A stretch of DNA of 64,000 nucleotides, from assembly GCA_902491565.1 (NCBI GenBank), contig CABUIE010000011.1:1-64000 (forward strand), read 5' to 3'. Below, one piece after another: positions 16,578 to 25,084 of this stretch. Below the pieces are notes generated by a model, which searched no databases, was not told where the DNA came from, and worked only from the letters and a program-made list of their open reading frames with translations. Numbering within the stretch: the first letter of the stretch is position 1; the number at the start of each line of letters is the position of its first letter. Origin of the DNA: an uncultured Collinsella sp. (GTDB lineage Bacteria; Actinomycetota; Coriobacteriia; Coriobacteriales; Coriobacteriaceae). The position numbers and the translations under genes were made by a program.

Positions 16578-17600
16578 ATGAGCAAAGAGTGTGTCGAGCA
16601 GGTCGAAGGCGCAGGGGCTTCGGTGCCGATGACCGATATATCGAACATTGATGTGCCCGAGGGCACCGACGAGCTCAGCCGTAGCACCCGCCGCGCCTGG
16701 CGCGAGCGCCTTAACGATGCGTCGTCGCGCAAGATGATCACGGGCGTCTTGGCTACGCTGGTGGGCGGTTCGTTTTGGGGCTTCTCGGGCACCAGCGCGA
16801 GCTTTCTGTTCGATACCTACCACGTCGACACCTTGTGGCTTATGAGCGTACGTCAGATTCTCGCCGGTCTACTCTTTATGGCCGTGGTTGTTACGCGCGA
16901 CCGCGAGCGCCTGATTAAGCTCTGGACCACACCCGCCGATCGCAAGCAGCTGCTGCTCTTTACCGCCTTTGGCCTGCTGTTCAACCAGTTTTGCTATCTT
17001 TCGGCCGTGCGCCTGACGAACGCCGGAACCGCGACGGTGCTCCAGTGCCTGCAGCTCGTTATCATCATGGGCTACACCTGCGTGATCGATCGCCGCATGC
17101 CACGTACTCGCGAAGTCATCGGCATTGGCCTAGCTCTGGGTGGAACCTTTTTAATCGCCACCGGCGGCGACCCCACCAGCCTGAATATCTCGCCGCTTGG
17201 CCTGGCAGCAGGTCTTATGTGTGCGGTCAGCGCCGCGTGTATGGCGGTGATTCCCGCCAAGATCCTGCCCGAATACGGTAGCCCCATCGTCACGGGCTCG
17301 GCAATGCTCACGGCGGGCGTGGTTTCATGTGTCTTCGTGCGGCCCTGGGCGCATATGCCGGCGCTCGACGCTGCCGGCATCGAGGCGCTCGCGGTGTTCG
17401 TGGTTATCGGCTCGTTTTTTGCTTACATGCTTTATATGCAGGGCGTTAAGGACATCGGCTCGGTGCGCGCGAGCCTCATCGGAACTGTGGAGCCGGTTTC
17501 GGCGACTATCACCAGCGCCGTTATGCTGGGCACGGTGTTTTTGCCGACCGACCTTATCGGCTTTGCCATGATCATCGTGATGATGTTCCTCACGGTGTAG
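16578..17600 (+). CDS. EamA/DMT family transporter
   Basis: Drug/metabolite-transporter superfamily permease in the cytoplasmic membrane. After a 50-residue soluble N-terminal extension there are ten predicted hydrophobic segments in two EamA repeats. The first begins at VLATLVGGSFWGFSGTSA and the second at LGLAAGLMCAVSAACMAV; the second contains the typical GSVRASLIGTVEPVSA before the last two helices. Substrate unknown; amino acids or other metabolites are common in this family. GGGGGAG precedes the ATG. The C-terminus stops right after helix ten. Confidence 0.88.
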   Translation: MSKECVEQVEGAGASVPMTDISNIDVPEGTDELSRSTRRAWRERLNDASSRKMITGVLATLVGGSFWGFSGTSASFLFDTYHVDTLWLMSVRQILAGLLFMAVVVTRDRERLIKLWTTPADRKQLLLFTAFGLLFNQFCYLSAVRLTNAGTATVLQCLQLVIIMGYTCVIDRRMPRTREVIGIGLALGGTFLIATGGDPTSLNISPLGLAAGLMCAVSAACMAVIPAKILPEYGSPIVTGSAMLTAGVVSCVFVRPWAHMPALDAAGIEALAVFVVIGSFFAYMLYMQGVKDIGSVRASLIGTVEPVSATITSAVMLGTVFLPTDLIGFAMIIVMMFLTV

Positions 17601-17749
17601 CTGGCGCCGCCGCCAAGACAGAAAAGGTGTTGTGCCGCATTTTCGCCAATTGACGTCCGTGTCTGGAGTTTAGCTGTCGATGCCCAAAATGCCATAAACT
17701 AGTAACGTTATGGACTTTTTCATTGCGACTCAATTGCGAGGATTTCTTT

Positions 17750-20062
17750 ATGGCTGGTAATCACTTTAAGGGCAGCGATAGCGGCCGTCCTGCAGTTCCG
17801 CCGCGTCCGAACGGGGCTGGTAAGGCCGGCACGCCGGGCGGCGCTGGACAGGGCGGTTCCGGTAAGCGCGTGTCCCCGGGCGAGACGGCGATGTTTACCG
17901 CTCTGTACGAGCAGTCTCAAAAGGCAAAAAAGACCGGCCGTGCAAGAGGGAATGTCTTTGCGGGCGGTGCAACCTCCGCGTCGCAGCCGATCGGGGCTCC
18001 TTCGGTACCCGCGAACAACGCGGGTGCTGCCAACGCCGCGAATGCCGCCGGCAACGTTAATGCCGGCAAGGCCGCCAACAATACTCCCTCTGCCGGTGGC
18101 GCGGGGCTTACGGGTAACCTTGGCACGATTTACACCGGCGCCTCCGAGACTGGCACGTTCGCCCGCCTGGATGATAGCGGTGCCGAGTTTGCGGGCTCGG
18201 GTTCCAAGGAAGATTATTACGATTTTGGCTTGAACTACGGTAGCGACGCTTCGTCGAGTTCGACCTCTGACGGTCTGGTCCGTCATCGTCATCGCAAGGG
18301 CGAGCGCAAAAAGCGTCACACCGGCGCCATTATTGCCGCTGTAGTCGCGGTGCTTCTCGTTGCGCTTGGCGCAAGCGGCTTTATGCTGCTTAACTCGGCA
18401 AAGACCGTAAAGAGCGAAGCGAAGGAGGCTGTCGAGATCGTCGGTGGCCTTAAGGACAAGGTCACGTCGGGCGATTTTTCGACGCTGCCTGACGACGCGA
18501 AGAAGATCGATGAGCTCTGTAACAGCATGAAGGCGAAGACCTCGAGCCCGCTGTGGGCGGCGGCTTCGTTTATCCCGGTGTATGGCAGCGATATCAATGC
18601 GGCCCGCACCATGATCGACGCCCTGTCCGATGTCTCGAGCAATGCGCTGGTTCCCATGGCCGATAACCTTTCGCAGGCTACGCCCGGCAAGCTGTTCCAG
18701 GACGGCTTGATTAACGTGTCCGCGCTGCAGGCGGTCGCCGATTCGCTTTCCAGCAGCTCGAAGGTGTTCAAGAGCGCCAACGAGAAGGTCCAGGGCATTG
18801 GCGATACTCATATTTCCCAGGTGACCGAGCTGGTCGATAAGGCCAAGGACGGCTTTGCCACCCTCAACGGTGCGGTTGACGCGGCGGAGAAGGTCGCCCC
18901 CGTCCTCCCCCAGATGCTCGGCGCCAACGGCCAGACGCGCAACTACCTTGTGTACGCCATGAACAACGTCGAGATTCGTGCTTGCGGCGGCTTTGGCGGT
19001 TCGCAGGGCCTGATTTCGGTCACCGACGGCCAGATGTCGATTGGCGAGTTTGTTCCCCGCATTGGACTCAGCGAGGATGAGGCAGTCGAGAGCGTCGACG
19101 AAGAGGATGAGGCGCTGTTCGGCAACCACAGCAACCTGTACAACTCGGGCAATACCTATTCGCCTGATTGGCCCCGCAACTCGCAGCGTGTCGCCGCGCT
19201 GTGGAAGTCCCAGTATGGGCAGGACGTTGACGGCGTCGTGGGTATCGACCCGGTGTTCCTGCAGTATCTGCTGGGCCTGGTCGGTAACGTGTCGCTGCCC
19301 GACGGAACGGTTGTCGACGGCACCAACGCCGCAAAGGTCCTCATGCACGATGTGTACTGGAACTATCCGGTCGAGGAGTCGGACGGCATCTTTGCATCCG
19401 TTGCCAGCGCTGCCTTCGACAAGATTCTCGGTGGCATCGGTGACGTCGACGTTACAAAGCTTGTCGGTGCATTCGAGCGCGGTGCCGAAGAGGGCCGTCT
19501 GATTGCTTGGATGAGAAACGATGATGAGCAGAATGCCATCAAAGAGACGGGCATTGACGCCTCGCTGCCCGATCCGGATGATCCGAGTGCCGATCCCGTT
19601 GCCGGCGTTTACTTTAACAACCTGAGCTTTTCCAAGCTCGACTGGTATCTGAACGCCGACACGCAGATTGGCCAGGGCGTGAAGAACGGCGACGGCACGT
19701 GTTCCTATCGCATCACCGTTACCCTGACGAACATCATGACGCAGGAGGAGGCCGGCAAGCTGCCCGACTACGTCGCGGCGAGCGCGCCCGATGCCGCGCG
19801 CGACGACGAGCGTCTGAATGTCTCACTGTTTGCCCCGACGGGCGGCAACATCAGTGACCTTACGGTTGAGGGCACCCAGTTTGGTCTTGGCGCCGCTACG
19901 TGGCATGGAATCCCCTTCTATTCGGGTACCGTTGACCTGCATGCTGGCGAGACGACGACGATCACGTATACGCTGACCACGTCGGCCGAGGCGGGGGACA
20001 AGCCGCTTACACTGCGTCAGACTCCTACATGCCAGGCGGCTCGCGACAGCGCGTCGGCGTAG
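17750..20062 (+). CDS. DUF4012-domain membrane-anchored surface protein
   Basis: Residues 1-185 are low-complexity and rich in Gly, Ala, Ser and Asn, probably cytoplasmic and disordered. One transmembrane helix lies at about 190-212 (AIIAAVVAVLLVALGASGFML). The remainder is an extracellular DUF4012 region with the characteristic NYLVYAMNNVEIRACGGFGGS. DUF4012 proteins occur in Actinobacteria and Chloroflexi and are linked to the cell envelope or polysaccharide, with no proven activity. The ATG at 17750 has GCGAGGA upstream; an earlier TTG frame extension is not needed. Monogenic, ending at a strong terminator. Confidence 0.82.
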   Translation: MAGNHFKGSDSGRPAVPPRPNGAGKAGTPGGAGQGGSGKRVSPGETAMFTALYEQSQKAKKTGRARGNVFAGGATSASQPIGAPSVPANNAGAANAANAAGNVNAGKAANNTPSAGGAGLTGNLGTIYTGASETGTFARLDDSGAEFAGSGSKEDYYDFGLNYGSDASSSSTSDGLVRHRHRKGERKKRHTGAIIAAVVAVLLVALGASGFMLLNSAKTVKSEAKEAVEIVGGLKDKVTSGDFSTLPDDAKKIDELCNSMKAKTSSPLWAAASFIPVYGSDINAARTMIDALSDVSSNALVPMADNLSQATPGKLFQDGLINVSALQAVADSLSSSSKVFKSANEKVQGIGDTHISQVTELVDKAKDGFATLNGAVDAAEKVAPVLPQMLGANGQTRNYLVYAMNNVEIRACGGFGGSQGLISVTDGQMSIGEFVPRIGLSEDEAVESVDEEDEALFGNHSNLYNSGNTYSPDWPRNSQRVAALWKSQYGQDVDGVVGIDPVFLQYLLGLVGNVSLPDGTVVDGTNAAKVLMHDVYWNYPVEESDGIFASVASAAFDKILGGIGDVDVTKLVGAFERGAEEGRLIAWMRNDDEQNAIKETGIDASLPDPDDPSADPVAGVYFNNLSFSKLDWYLNADTQIGQGVKNGDGTCSYRITVTLTNIMTQEEAGKLPDYVAASAPDAARDDERLNVSLFAPTGGNISDLTVEGTQFGLGAATWHGIPFYSGTVDLHAGETTTITYTLTTSAEAGDKPLTLRQTPTCQAARDSASA

Positions 20063-20099
20063 GGTTTTTCTGGTAGCGCAGATAATCGAGTACCATTTT

Positions 20100-20131
20100 G
20101 GGGCGGACAGGCAATCTGTCCGCCCCTATTT
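20100..20131 (+). terminator. Terminator between DUF4012 gene and glmM
   Basis: A perfect 11-bp stem (20100-20110 with 20116-20126), GCAAT loop and TATTTTG tail. The glmM ribosome site begins only a few bases later. Confidence 0.85.
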
Positions 20132-20145
20132 TGTAAGGAGAGCGC

Positions 20146-21477
20146 ATGAAGTACTTTGGCACCGACGGCTTTCGCGGTGAGGCCAACGTTGGGCTGACGG
20201 TAGAGCACGCTTATAAGATTGGCCGTTTTGTGGGCTGGTATTACGGCGCCAACCGCAGTGCTAAGGCGCGCGTCATCGTGGGCAAGGACACGCGTCGCTC
20301 GAGCTATATGTTTGAGGCGGCGCTGGTGAGCGGCCTGGTCGCGAGCGGCGCGGACGCCTACATGCTGCACGTGATCCCGACGCCGGGCGTGGCGCATCAG
20401 ACCGTGGAGGGCTGCTTCGATTGCGGCATCATGATCAGTGCGAGCCACAACCCGTTTTGCGATAACGGCATTAAGCTCGTCAACAGCGATGGCTTTAAGA
20501 TGGACGAGGACGTGCTGGAGCTCATCGAGGACTACATCGATGGCAAGAGCGAAGTTCCGCTGGCCACGGGCAACCACATCGGTGCCACGGTGGACTACAT
20601 GCAGGGCCGCAACCGCTACATTGCTTCGCTCATCGCCAGCGCGAACTTTTCGCTGCAGGGCGTCAAGATCGGTATTGACTGCGCCAACGGCTCGGCTTCC
20701 TCGGTGGCCAAGCCGGTGTTTGACGCGCTGGGCGCCGACGTGCGCGTGATCAATGCCGCGCCTGATGGTTTTAACATCAACGTCGACTGCGGCTCCACGC
20801 ATATGGAGCGCCTACAACGCCACGTGGTGGAGCAGGGCCTGGACGTGGGCTTTGCCTACGACGGCGATGCCGACCGCTGCCTGGCCGTGGATGAGCGCGG
20901 TCGCATGGTAGACGGCGACCAGATCCTGTACGTGTGCGGCGTGTATCTGAACAAGCACGGGCGACTCTCGGGCGGTACCGTGGTGCCGACGATTGCCAGC
21001 AACTTTGGCCTGGTCAAGTCGCTGGAGCTTGCCGGTCTGAGCGCCGTGACCAGCGGCGTGGGCGACCGTCACGTGTATGCCAAGATGCGCGAGGGCGGCT
21101 ACAGCTTGGGCGGCGAGCAGACGGGCCATACGATCTTTGGCGATATCGAGCGCACGGGCGACGGCATTATGACTTCGCTGCGCGTGATGGAAGTGATTCG
21201 TGCCGAGCGCGAGACGCTCTCGCAGCTCACGGCTCCGTGCAAGCTGCTGCCGCAGGCGCAGGTGGCCGTGCACGTGGCGGACAAGGACGCCGCGCTCGAG
21301 AACATGGGCGTGCAGAACGCCATCGCCGAGGCCGAGGCCGCGCTGGCAGGCGAGGGCCGCGTACTGGTGCGCAAGAGCGGAACCGAGTCGGTGATCCGCG
21401 TTTTGGCCGAAGCCCCCGACCAAGCCGCCGCCGACGCCGCCATGAAGCGCATCGCAAGCGCTCTGGAAGCTTTTTAG
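20146..21477 (+). CDS. glmM: Phosphoglucosamine mutase
   Basis: Interconverts glucosamine-6-phosphate and glucosamine-1-phosphate on the route to UDP-GlcNAc for peptidoglycan. The start MKYFGTDGFRG is diagnostic. The phosphoserine loop SASHNP places the catalytic serine at residue 100, the metal-binding loop DGDADR is at about 239-244, and the phosphate-binding RKSGTESVIRV is near the C-terminus. 443 residues, full length. AAGGAG lies 5 bases before the ATG. It stands alone between terminators, so it is probably transcribed from its own promoter or by readthrough. Confidence 0.96.
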   Translation: MKYFGTDGFRGEANVGLTVEHAYKIGRFVGWYYGANRSAKARVIVGKDTRRSSYMFEAALVSGLVASGADAYMLHVIPTPGVAHQTVEGCFDCGIMISASHNPFCDNGIKLVNSDGFKMDEDVLELIEDYIDGKSEVPLATGNHIGATVDYMQGRNRYIASLIASANFSLQGVKIGIDCANGSASSVAKPVFDALGADVRVINAAPDGFNINVDCGSTHMERLQRHVVEQGLDVGFAYDGDADRCLAVDERGRMVDGDQILYVCGVYLNKHGRLSGGTVVPTIASNFGLVKSLELAGLSAVTSGVGDRHVYAKMREGGYSLGGEQTGHTIFGDIERTGDGIMTSLRVMEVIRAERETLSQLTAPCKLLPQAQVAVHVADKDAALENMGVQNAIAEAEAALAGEGRVLVRKSGTESVIRVLAEAPDQAAADAAMKRIASALEAF

Positions 21478-21504
21478 TTACGCGGTTTTACCAAACCGCG
21501 TAAC
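21477..21504 (+). repeat. Perfect hairpin at the glmM stop
   Basis: 12-bp arms GTTACGCGGTTT / AAACCGCGTAAC with a 4-base loop, beginning on the last base of glmM. No T tract follows. It may protect the mRNA 3' end ahead of the terminator at 21553. Confidence 0.55.
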
Positions 21505-21552
21505 TGCTCGACGCTGCAAACGGCCCCAAGCGGCAGTCTGACGTTCAATTTC

Positions 21553-21587
21553 AAGGGCGCGACCAGAAGGTCAGCGCCCTTTCATTT
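21553..21587 (+). terminator. glmM terminator
   Basis: Stem AAGGGCGC / GCGCCCTT extended inside by GACC / GGTC with an AGAA loop, followed by TTCATTT. About 75 bases after the glmM stop. Confidence 0.7.
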
Positions 21588-21679
21588 CACGTCACCTTGC
21601 TCGCTTAGGGTCGTTTTCGCTGACGTTGCCAAGACATTAGCGTCAACGAACTAGTCATTGGGTACCTAGTTATTGGGTG

Positions 21680-21720
21680 AAAAAAGGGGACGCTGCGGAT
21701 TGGTTCCGCGGCGCCCCCTT
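21680..21720 (-). terminator. Terminator of the M32 carboxypeptidase gene
   Basis: GC-rich interrupted stem around AAGGGG...CCCCTT with a TTGG loop. On the minus strand it ends in a run of T (plus-strand A5-6 at 21680-21685), 24 bases after the gene. Confidence 0.8.
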
Positions 21721-21743
21721 TGCGTTGGCGTGTCGGTTATGCC

Positions 21744-23318
21744 TTACAGCTCGTAGAGCGTGGTGAACTTGTCCTGCAGGTAGCTGCAGTAGTAGCGGGC
21801 ATCGAACGCCATGCCGCAGGCGCCCTTGATGAGCTCCGGCGCGTCCTTGGCGCGGCCCCACTGCCAAATGCGCTCGCCCAGCCAGGCGCGGACGGGCGCC
21901 AGGTCGCCGCTCGCACAGGCGCCGTTAAGGTCGACACCGTCGCGGCACATGGCCGGCACAAACATGGCATCGTAGGCACTGCCCAGCGCATACGTAGGGA
22001 AGTAGCCAAACGAGCCGCCGCTCCAGTGCGTATCCTGCAGGCAACCACGCGTGTCGTCGGGAACGGAAATGCCCAGGTACTCGTTCATAAAGCGATTCCA
22101 AAGCGCGGGGATGTCCTTGGCCGTGGCCTCGCCGGCAAACAGCATGCGCTCGATCTCGTAGCGCACCATAACGTGCAGCGGATAGGTGAGCTCGTCGGCC
22201 TCGGTGCGGATCAGCGAAGGCTGCGCGATGTTCACGGCGTGGTAGAGCGTGTCCTCGTCGACGTCGCCGTAGACCTCGGGTGCGTGGCGGCGCAGCACCT
22301 CGAGCAGCGGTCCCATAAAGGCGCGGCTGCGACCCACGGTGTTCTCGAAAAAGCGGCTCTGGCTCTCGTGGATGCCCATGGAGGTGCCACCCTCCAGGCA
22401 CGTGCGCGCATAGGCGGGGTTCACGCCCAGCTCGTACATGGCGTGACCTGCCTCATGGATGATGCTGAAGACGTTGGAGATACAGTCGTTCTCGTAGATG
22501 TGCGTCGCGATGCGCGCATCGCCCACGGCAAAGCCCTCGCTAAACGGATGCTCGGTAAAGGCAAGCGTGGTGTCGTCCAGGTTCAGGCCGACGAGCTTCA
22601 TGAGGTCGAAGCTCATGGCGCGCTGGGCGGCCTCGGGCACGCGGGCGTGCAAAAAGTCGGCAGCGGGCTGCTGGCCGCGCTCGCCGATGGCGTGCACGAG
22701 CGGCACGACCGTCGCCTTGACCTCATCGCAAAACGCATCGAAGCTCTTGGCGGAAAGGCCGCGCTCGTACTGGTCGAGCCAAACATCGTATGGGTCGCGC
22801 TTGGGGTCCATGAGCTCGGCCTGATGCTTAAGTTGGGCGACGATTCTATCCACATAGGGCTCAAAGCTCGCCCAGTCATTGGCCGTCTTGGCTTTGTGCC
22901 ACACGGCATCGGCCTCGCAGGTGAGCCTGGTCCAGGCCTCGGCCTCCTCGGTGGGGATGACGCTTGCCTCGCGCTGGTCACGGCCGAGCACGCGGATCTC
23001 GTCGAGCAGCTGCGGGTCGTTGATCTTGCCGCCGACGACGGTCTCGCGCGTCAGCGAGCGTACGAGCTCAACGGACTTTTCGCTGGTCAGGAGCTTATGG
23101 TGCTCGCCGGCAAGGGTGCCCATGGCATCGGCGCGCGCTGCGGCGCCGTTGGCGGGGGCAATGGTCGCGCCGTCAAACTCGGCAATCTTGAGCAGGTACT
23201 CGCGGGTCCACAGCTTGCCCTCGAGCTTGCGGAATTTTTTGACGGTCTTATCGACCTTCATGCCTTTGGGCGTCTTGCCCGCTGCGGGCTCTGCCTTCTT
23301 ATCGTGTTTCTTTCCCAT
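21744..23318 (-). CDS. Carboxypeptidase M32 (Taq carboxypeptidase family)
   Basis: Zinc carboxypeptidase that removes C-terminal residues with broad specificity. The active site HEXXH is in IIHEAGHAMYELG. Other M32 signatures are GIHESQSRFFEN, IRTEADELTYPLH and YFPTYALGSAYDA. The 524-residue length fits. A basic N-terminal segment (KKHDKKAEPAAGKTPKG) of about 25 residues is extra. The ATG at 23318 has AAGGAT upstream; the longer frame to 23363 lacks a ribosome site. Cytoplasmic. Confidence 0.93.
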   Translation of the reverse strand: MGKKHDKKAEPAAGKTPKGMKVDKTVKKFRKLEGKLWTREYLLKIAEFDGATIAPANGAAARADAMGTLAGEHHKLLTSEKSVELVRSLTRETVVGGKINDPQLLDEIRVLGRDQREASVIPTEEAEAWTRLTCEADAVWHKAKTANDWASFEPYVDRIVAQLKHQAELMDPKRDPYDVWLDQYERGLSAKSFDAFCDEVKATVVPLVHAIGERGQQPAADFLHARVPEAAQRAMSFDLMKLVGLNLDDTTLAFTEHPFSEGFAVGDARIATHIYENDCISNVFSIIHEAGHAMYELGVNPAYARTCLEGGTSMGIHESQSRFFENTVGRSRAFMGPLLEVLRRHAPEVYGDVDEDTLYHAVNIAQPSLIRTEADELTYPLHVMVRYEIERMLFAGEATAKDIPALWNRFMNEYLGISVPDDTRGCLQDTHWSGGSFGYFPTYALGSAYDAMFVPAMCRDGVDLNGACASGDLAPVRAWLGERIWQWGRAKDAPELIKGACGMAFDARYYCSYLQDKFTTLYEL

Positions 23319-23460
23319 ACCATATCCTTGATCTCGCGAGCCGAGCGCCACAGATGGGCGCACGGCCAGTTTGCACAGCTACCTGCCTTGTACCCAGCAC
23401 GAACAAAACGGAACGCGGCGATACGCTCACACAATGTGGTATCCTATAGCCCAATGCGTT

Positions 23461-23737
23461 GACGGAGAGGGTTTTGCCCGCCGCGTCGCCGGCAAGAGAG
23501 GGAAGGTCATGGGCTGCAAGCCTTCCTGCGGTGGCAAGGGCCAAGCGTTCACTCCCGAGCAGCGACCTCAACGGGCGCGCGGCCAGCGGCGGCGATGTCC
23601 CAGTAGGGAAGCCGTGAGCCTCGCGACAAGGGGCAAAGAGTGGGCGCGGCGGGCCAGACATCCGCCGGGTCAAACAAGGTGGTACCGCGGAATTCAACCG
23701 TCCTTGGGCAATGCACATGCCCGAGGGCGGTTTTTTT
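23461..23737 (+). ncRNA. T-box leader regulating pheST
   Basis: tRNA-sensing leader: uncharged tRNA-Phe binding stabilises an antiterminator so that pheS is transcribed. The conserved T-box AAGGTGGTACCGCGG lies at 23676-23690. It is followed by an intrinsic terminator, CCGTCCTTGGGCA pairing with TGCCCGAGGGCGG (23698-23730), and then T7. A TTC triplet at 23548-23550 in the 3' half of the stem I region is my candidate Phe specifier codon. The 5' boundary is approximate; TATCCT at 23440-23445 could be the -10 box but has no clear -35. Confidence 0.9.
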
Positions 23738-23823
23738 GTTACCGAACCGGGCCGCGTTTTCGCAACGTCAGACGGCGGCAGCCGCCTCGGCAAGCGGGGA
23801 GCGCGAGAGACGAAAGGGAAGAC

Positions 23824-24900
23824 ATGAGTCTGATTGATGATCTGGTCAAACTCGAGGAAGAGGCCAAGGAGCTCGTCGCAGGTGCCGACGACGCCGCCAA
23901 GCTCGAGGCTGCGCGCGTTGAGCTGCTCGGTCGCAAGGGCCGTATCACCGGCCTGATGCGTATGATGGGCAAGCTCGCCCCCGAGGATCGTCCCATGATG
24001 GGCAAACGCGCCAACGAGATGCGCCAGCTGATCGAGGGCATGCTCGACGAGCGCACCACCGAGATGAAGGCCGCCGCCCTCAAGCACGCACTCGAGCACG
24101 AGGCCGTCGACATCACGCTGCCGGGCATCCGTCCGCAGATCGGTCACCAGCACCTGATCAAGCAGATCATCGAGGAGGCCGAGGACATCTTCTGCGGCAT
24201 CGGCTACACCGTCGAGTCCGGCCCTATGGTCGATACCTCCTACTACAACTTCACCGCGCTCAACGCGCCCATGGATCACCCGAGCCGCTCGGCTCGCGAC
24301 ACGTTCTATGTGGTCGACAACAACCCCGGCAGCGTCGCGCATCCCGAGGCTCACGCTCACGGCGAGTCCGACGTGCTGCTGCGCACCCAGACCTCGGGCG
24401 TGCAGATCCACACCATGGAGTCGCAAAAGCCGCCCATCTACATGATCTGCCCGGGCACCGTCTACCGTCCCGACACGGCCGACGCCTGCCACCTGCCGCA
24501 GTTCAATCAGATCGAGGGCCTGGTCGTCGACGAGGGTATCACCTTTGGCGATCTTAAGGGCACGCTCGACTACTTTGTTAAGTGCATGTTTGGCGAGGAC
24601 CGCAAGACGCGCTACCGCCCGCACTTCTTCCCCTTTACCGAGCCGAGCTGCGAGGTGGACGTGAGCTGCCACGTGTGCGGCGGCAAGGGCTGCAACTTCT
24701 GCAAGCACAGCGGCTGGATTGAGATCCTGGGCTGCGGCATGGTCGACCCCAACGTTCTGATCAACTGCGGCATCGACCCCGAGAAGTACACCGGCTTCGC
24801 CTTTGGTATTGGCGCCGAGCGCGTCGCGGCACTGCGCTACGACTTGCCTGACCTTAGAACTCTCATGACTGGCGATATGCGCTTCTTGAATCAGTTCTAG
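23824..24900 (+). CDS. pheS: Phenylalanyl-tRNA synthetase alpha subunit
   Basis: Catalytic subunit of the (alpha-beta)2 PheRS. The N-terminal coiled-coil (about 1-85) is followed by class II motifs: GHQHLIKQIIEEAEDIF, motif 2 with the GTVYRPDTADACHLPQFNQIEG region, and motif 3 GFAFGIGAERVAALRY. A CHVCGGKGCNFC insertion provides a zinc-like cysteine cluster common in this subgroup. 358 residues. The ATG at 23824 follows GAAAGGGAAG and lies 87 bases after the T-box terminator. Confidence 0.96.
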   Translation: MSLIDDLVKLEEEAKELVAGADDAAKLEAARVELLGRKGRITGLMRMMGKLAPEDRPMMGKRANEMRQLIEGMLDERTTEMKAAALKHALEHEAVDITLPGIRPQIGHQHLIKQIIEEAEDIFCGIGYTVESGPMVDTSYYNFTALNAPMDHPSRSARDTFYVVDNNPGSVAHPEAHAHGESDVLLRTQTSGVQIHTMESQKPPIYMICPGTVYRPDTADACHLPQFNQIEGLVVDEGITFGDLKGTLDYFVKCMFGEDRKTRYRPHFFPFTEPSCEVDVSCHVCGGKGCNFCKHSGWIEILGCGMVDPNVLINCGIDPEKYTGFAFGIGAERVAALRYDLPDLRTLMTGDMRFLNQF

Positions 24901-25084
24901 GCTGCGGCTTGCCCAAGCACGACACCTCGGCGCTCATTCGTCGCTTGCGTACCAAAGTACGCGGCGCTCCTCTTTCGGGCCGATCTGCCGCACTTGGACA
25001 ACCCTCGCTTTGTAAGGAATGTTCACAAAGTTGAAGTTTCCACCTGCATCTCTTCGCAGGCTTTCAGTATGAAAGGAGAGCTAG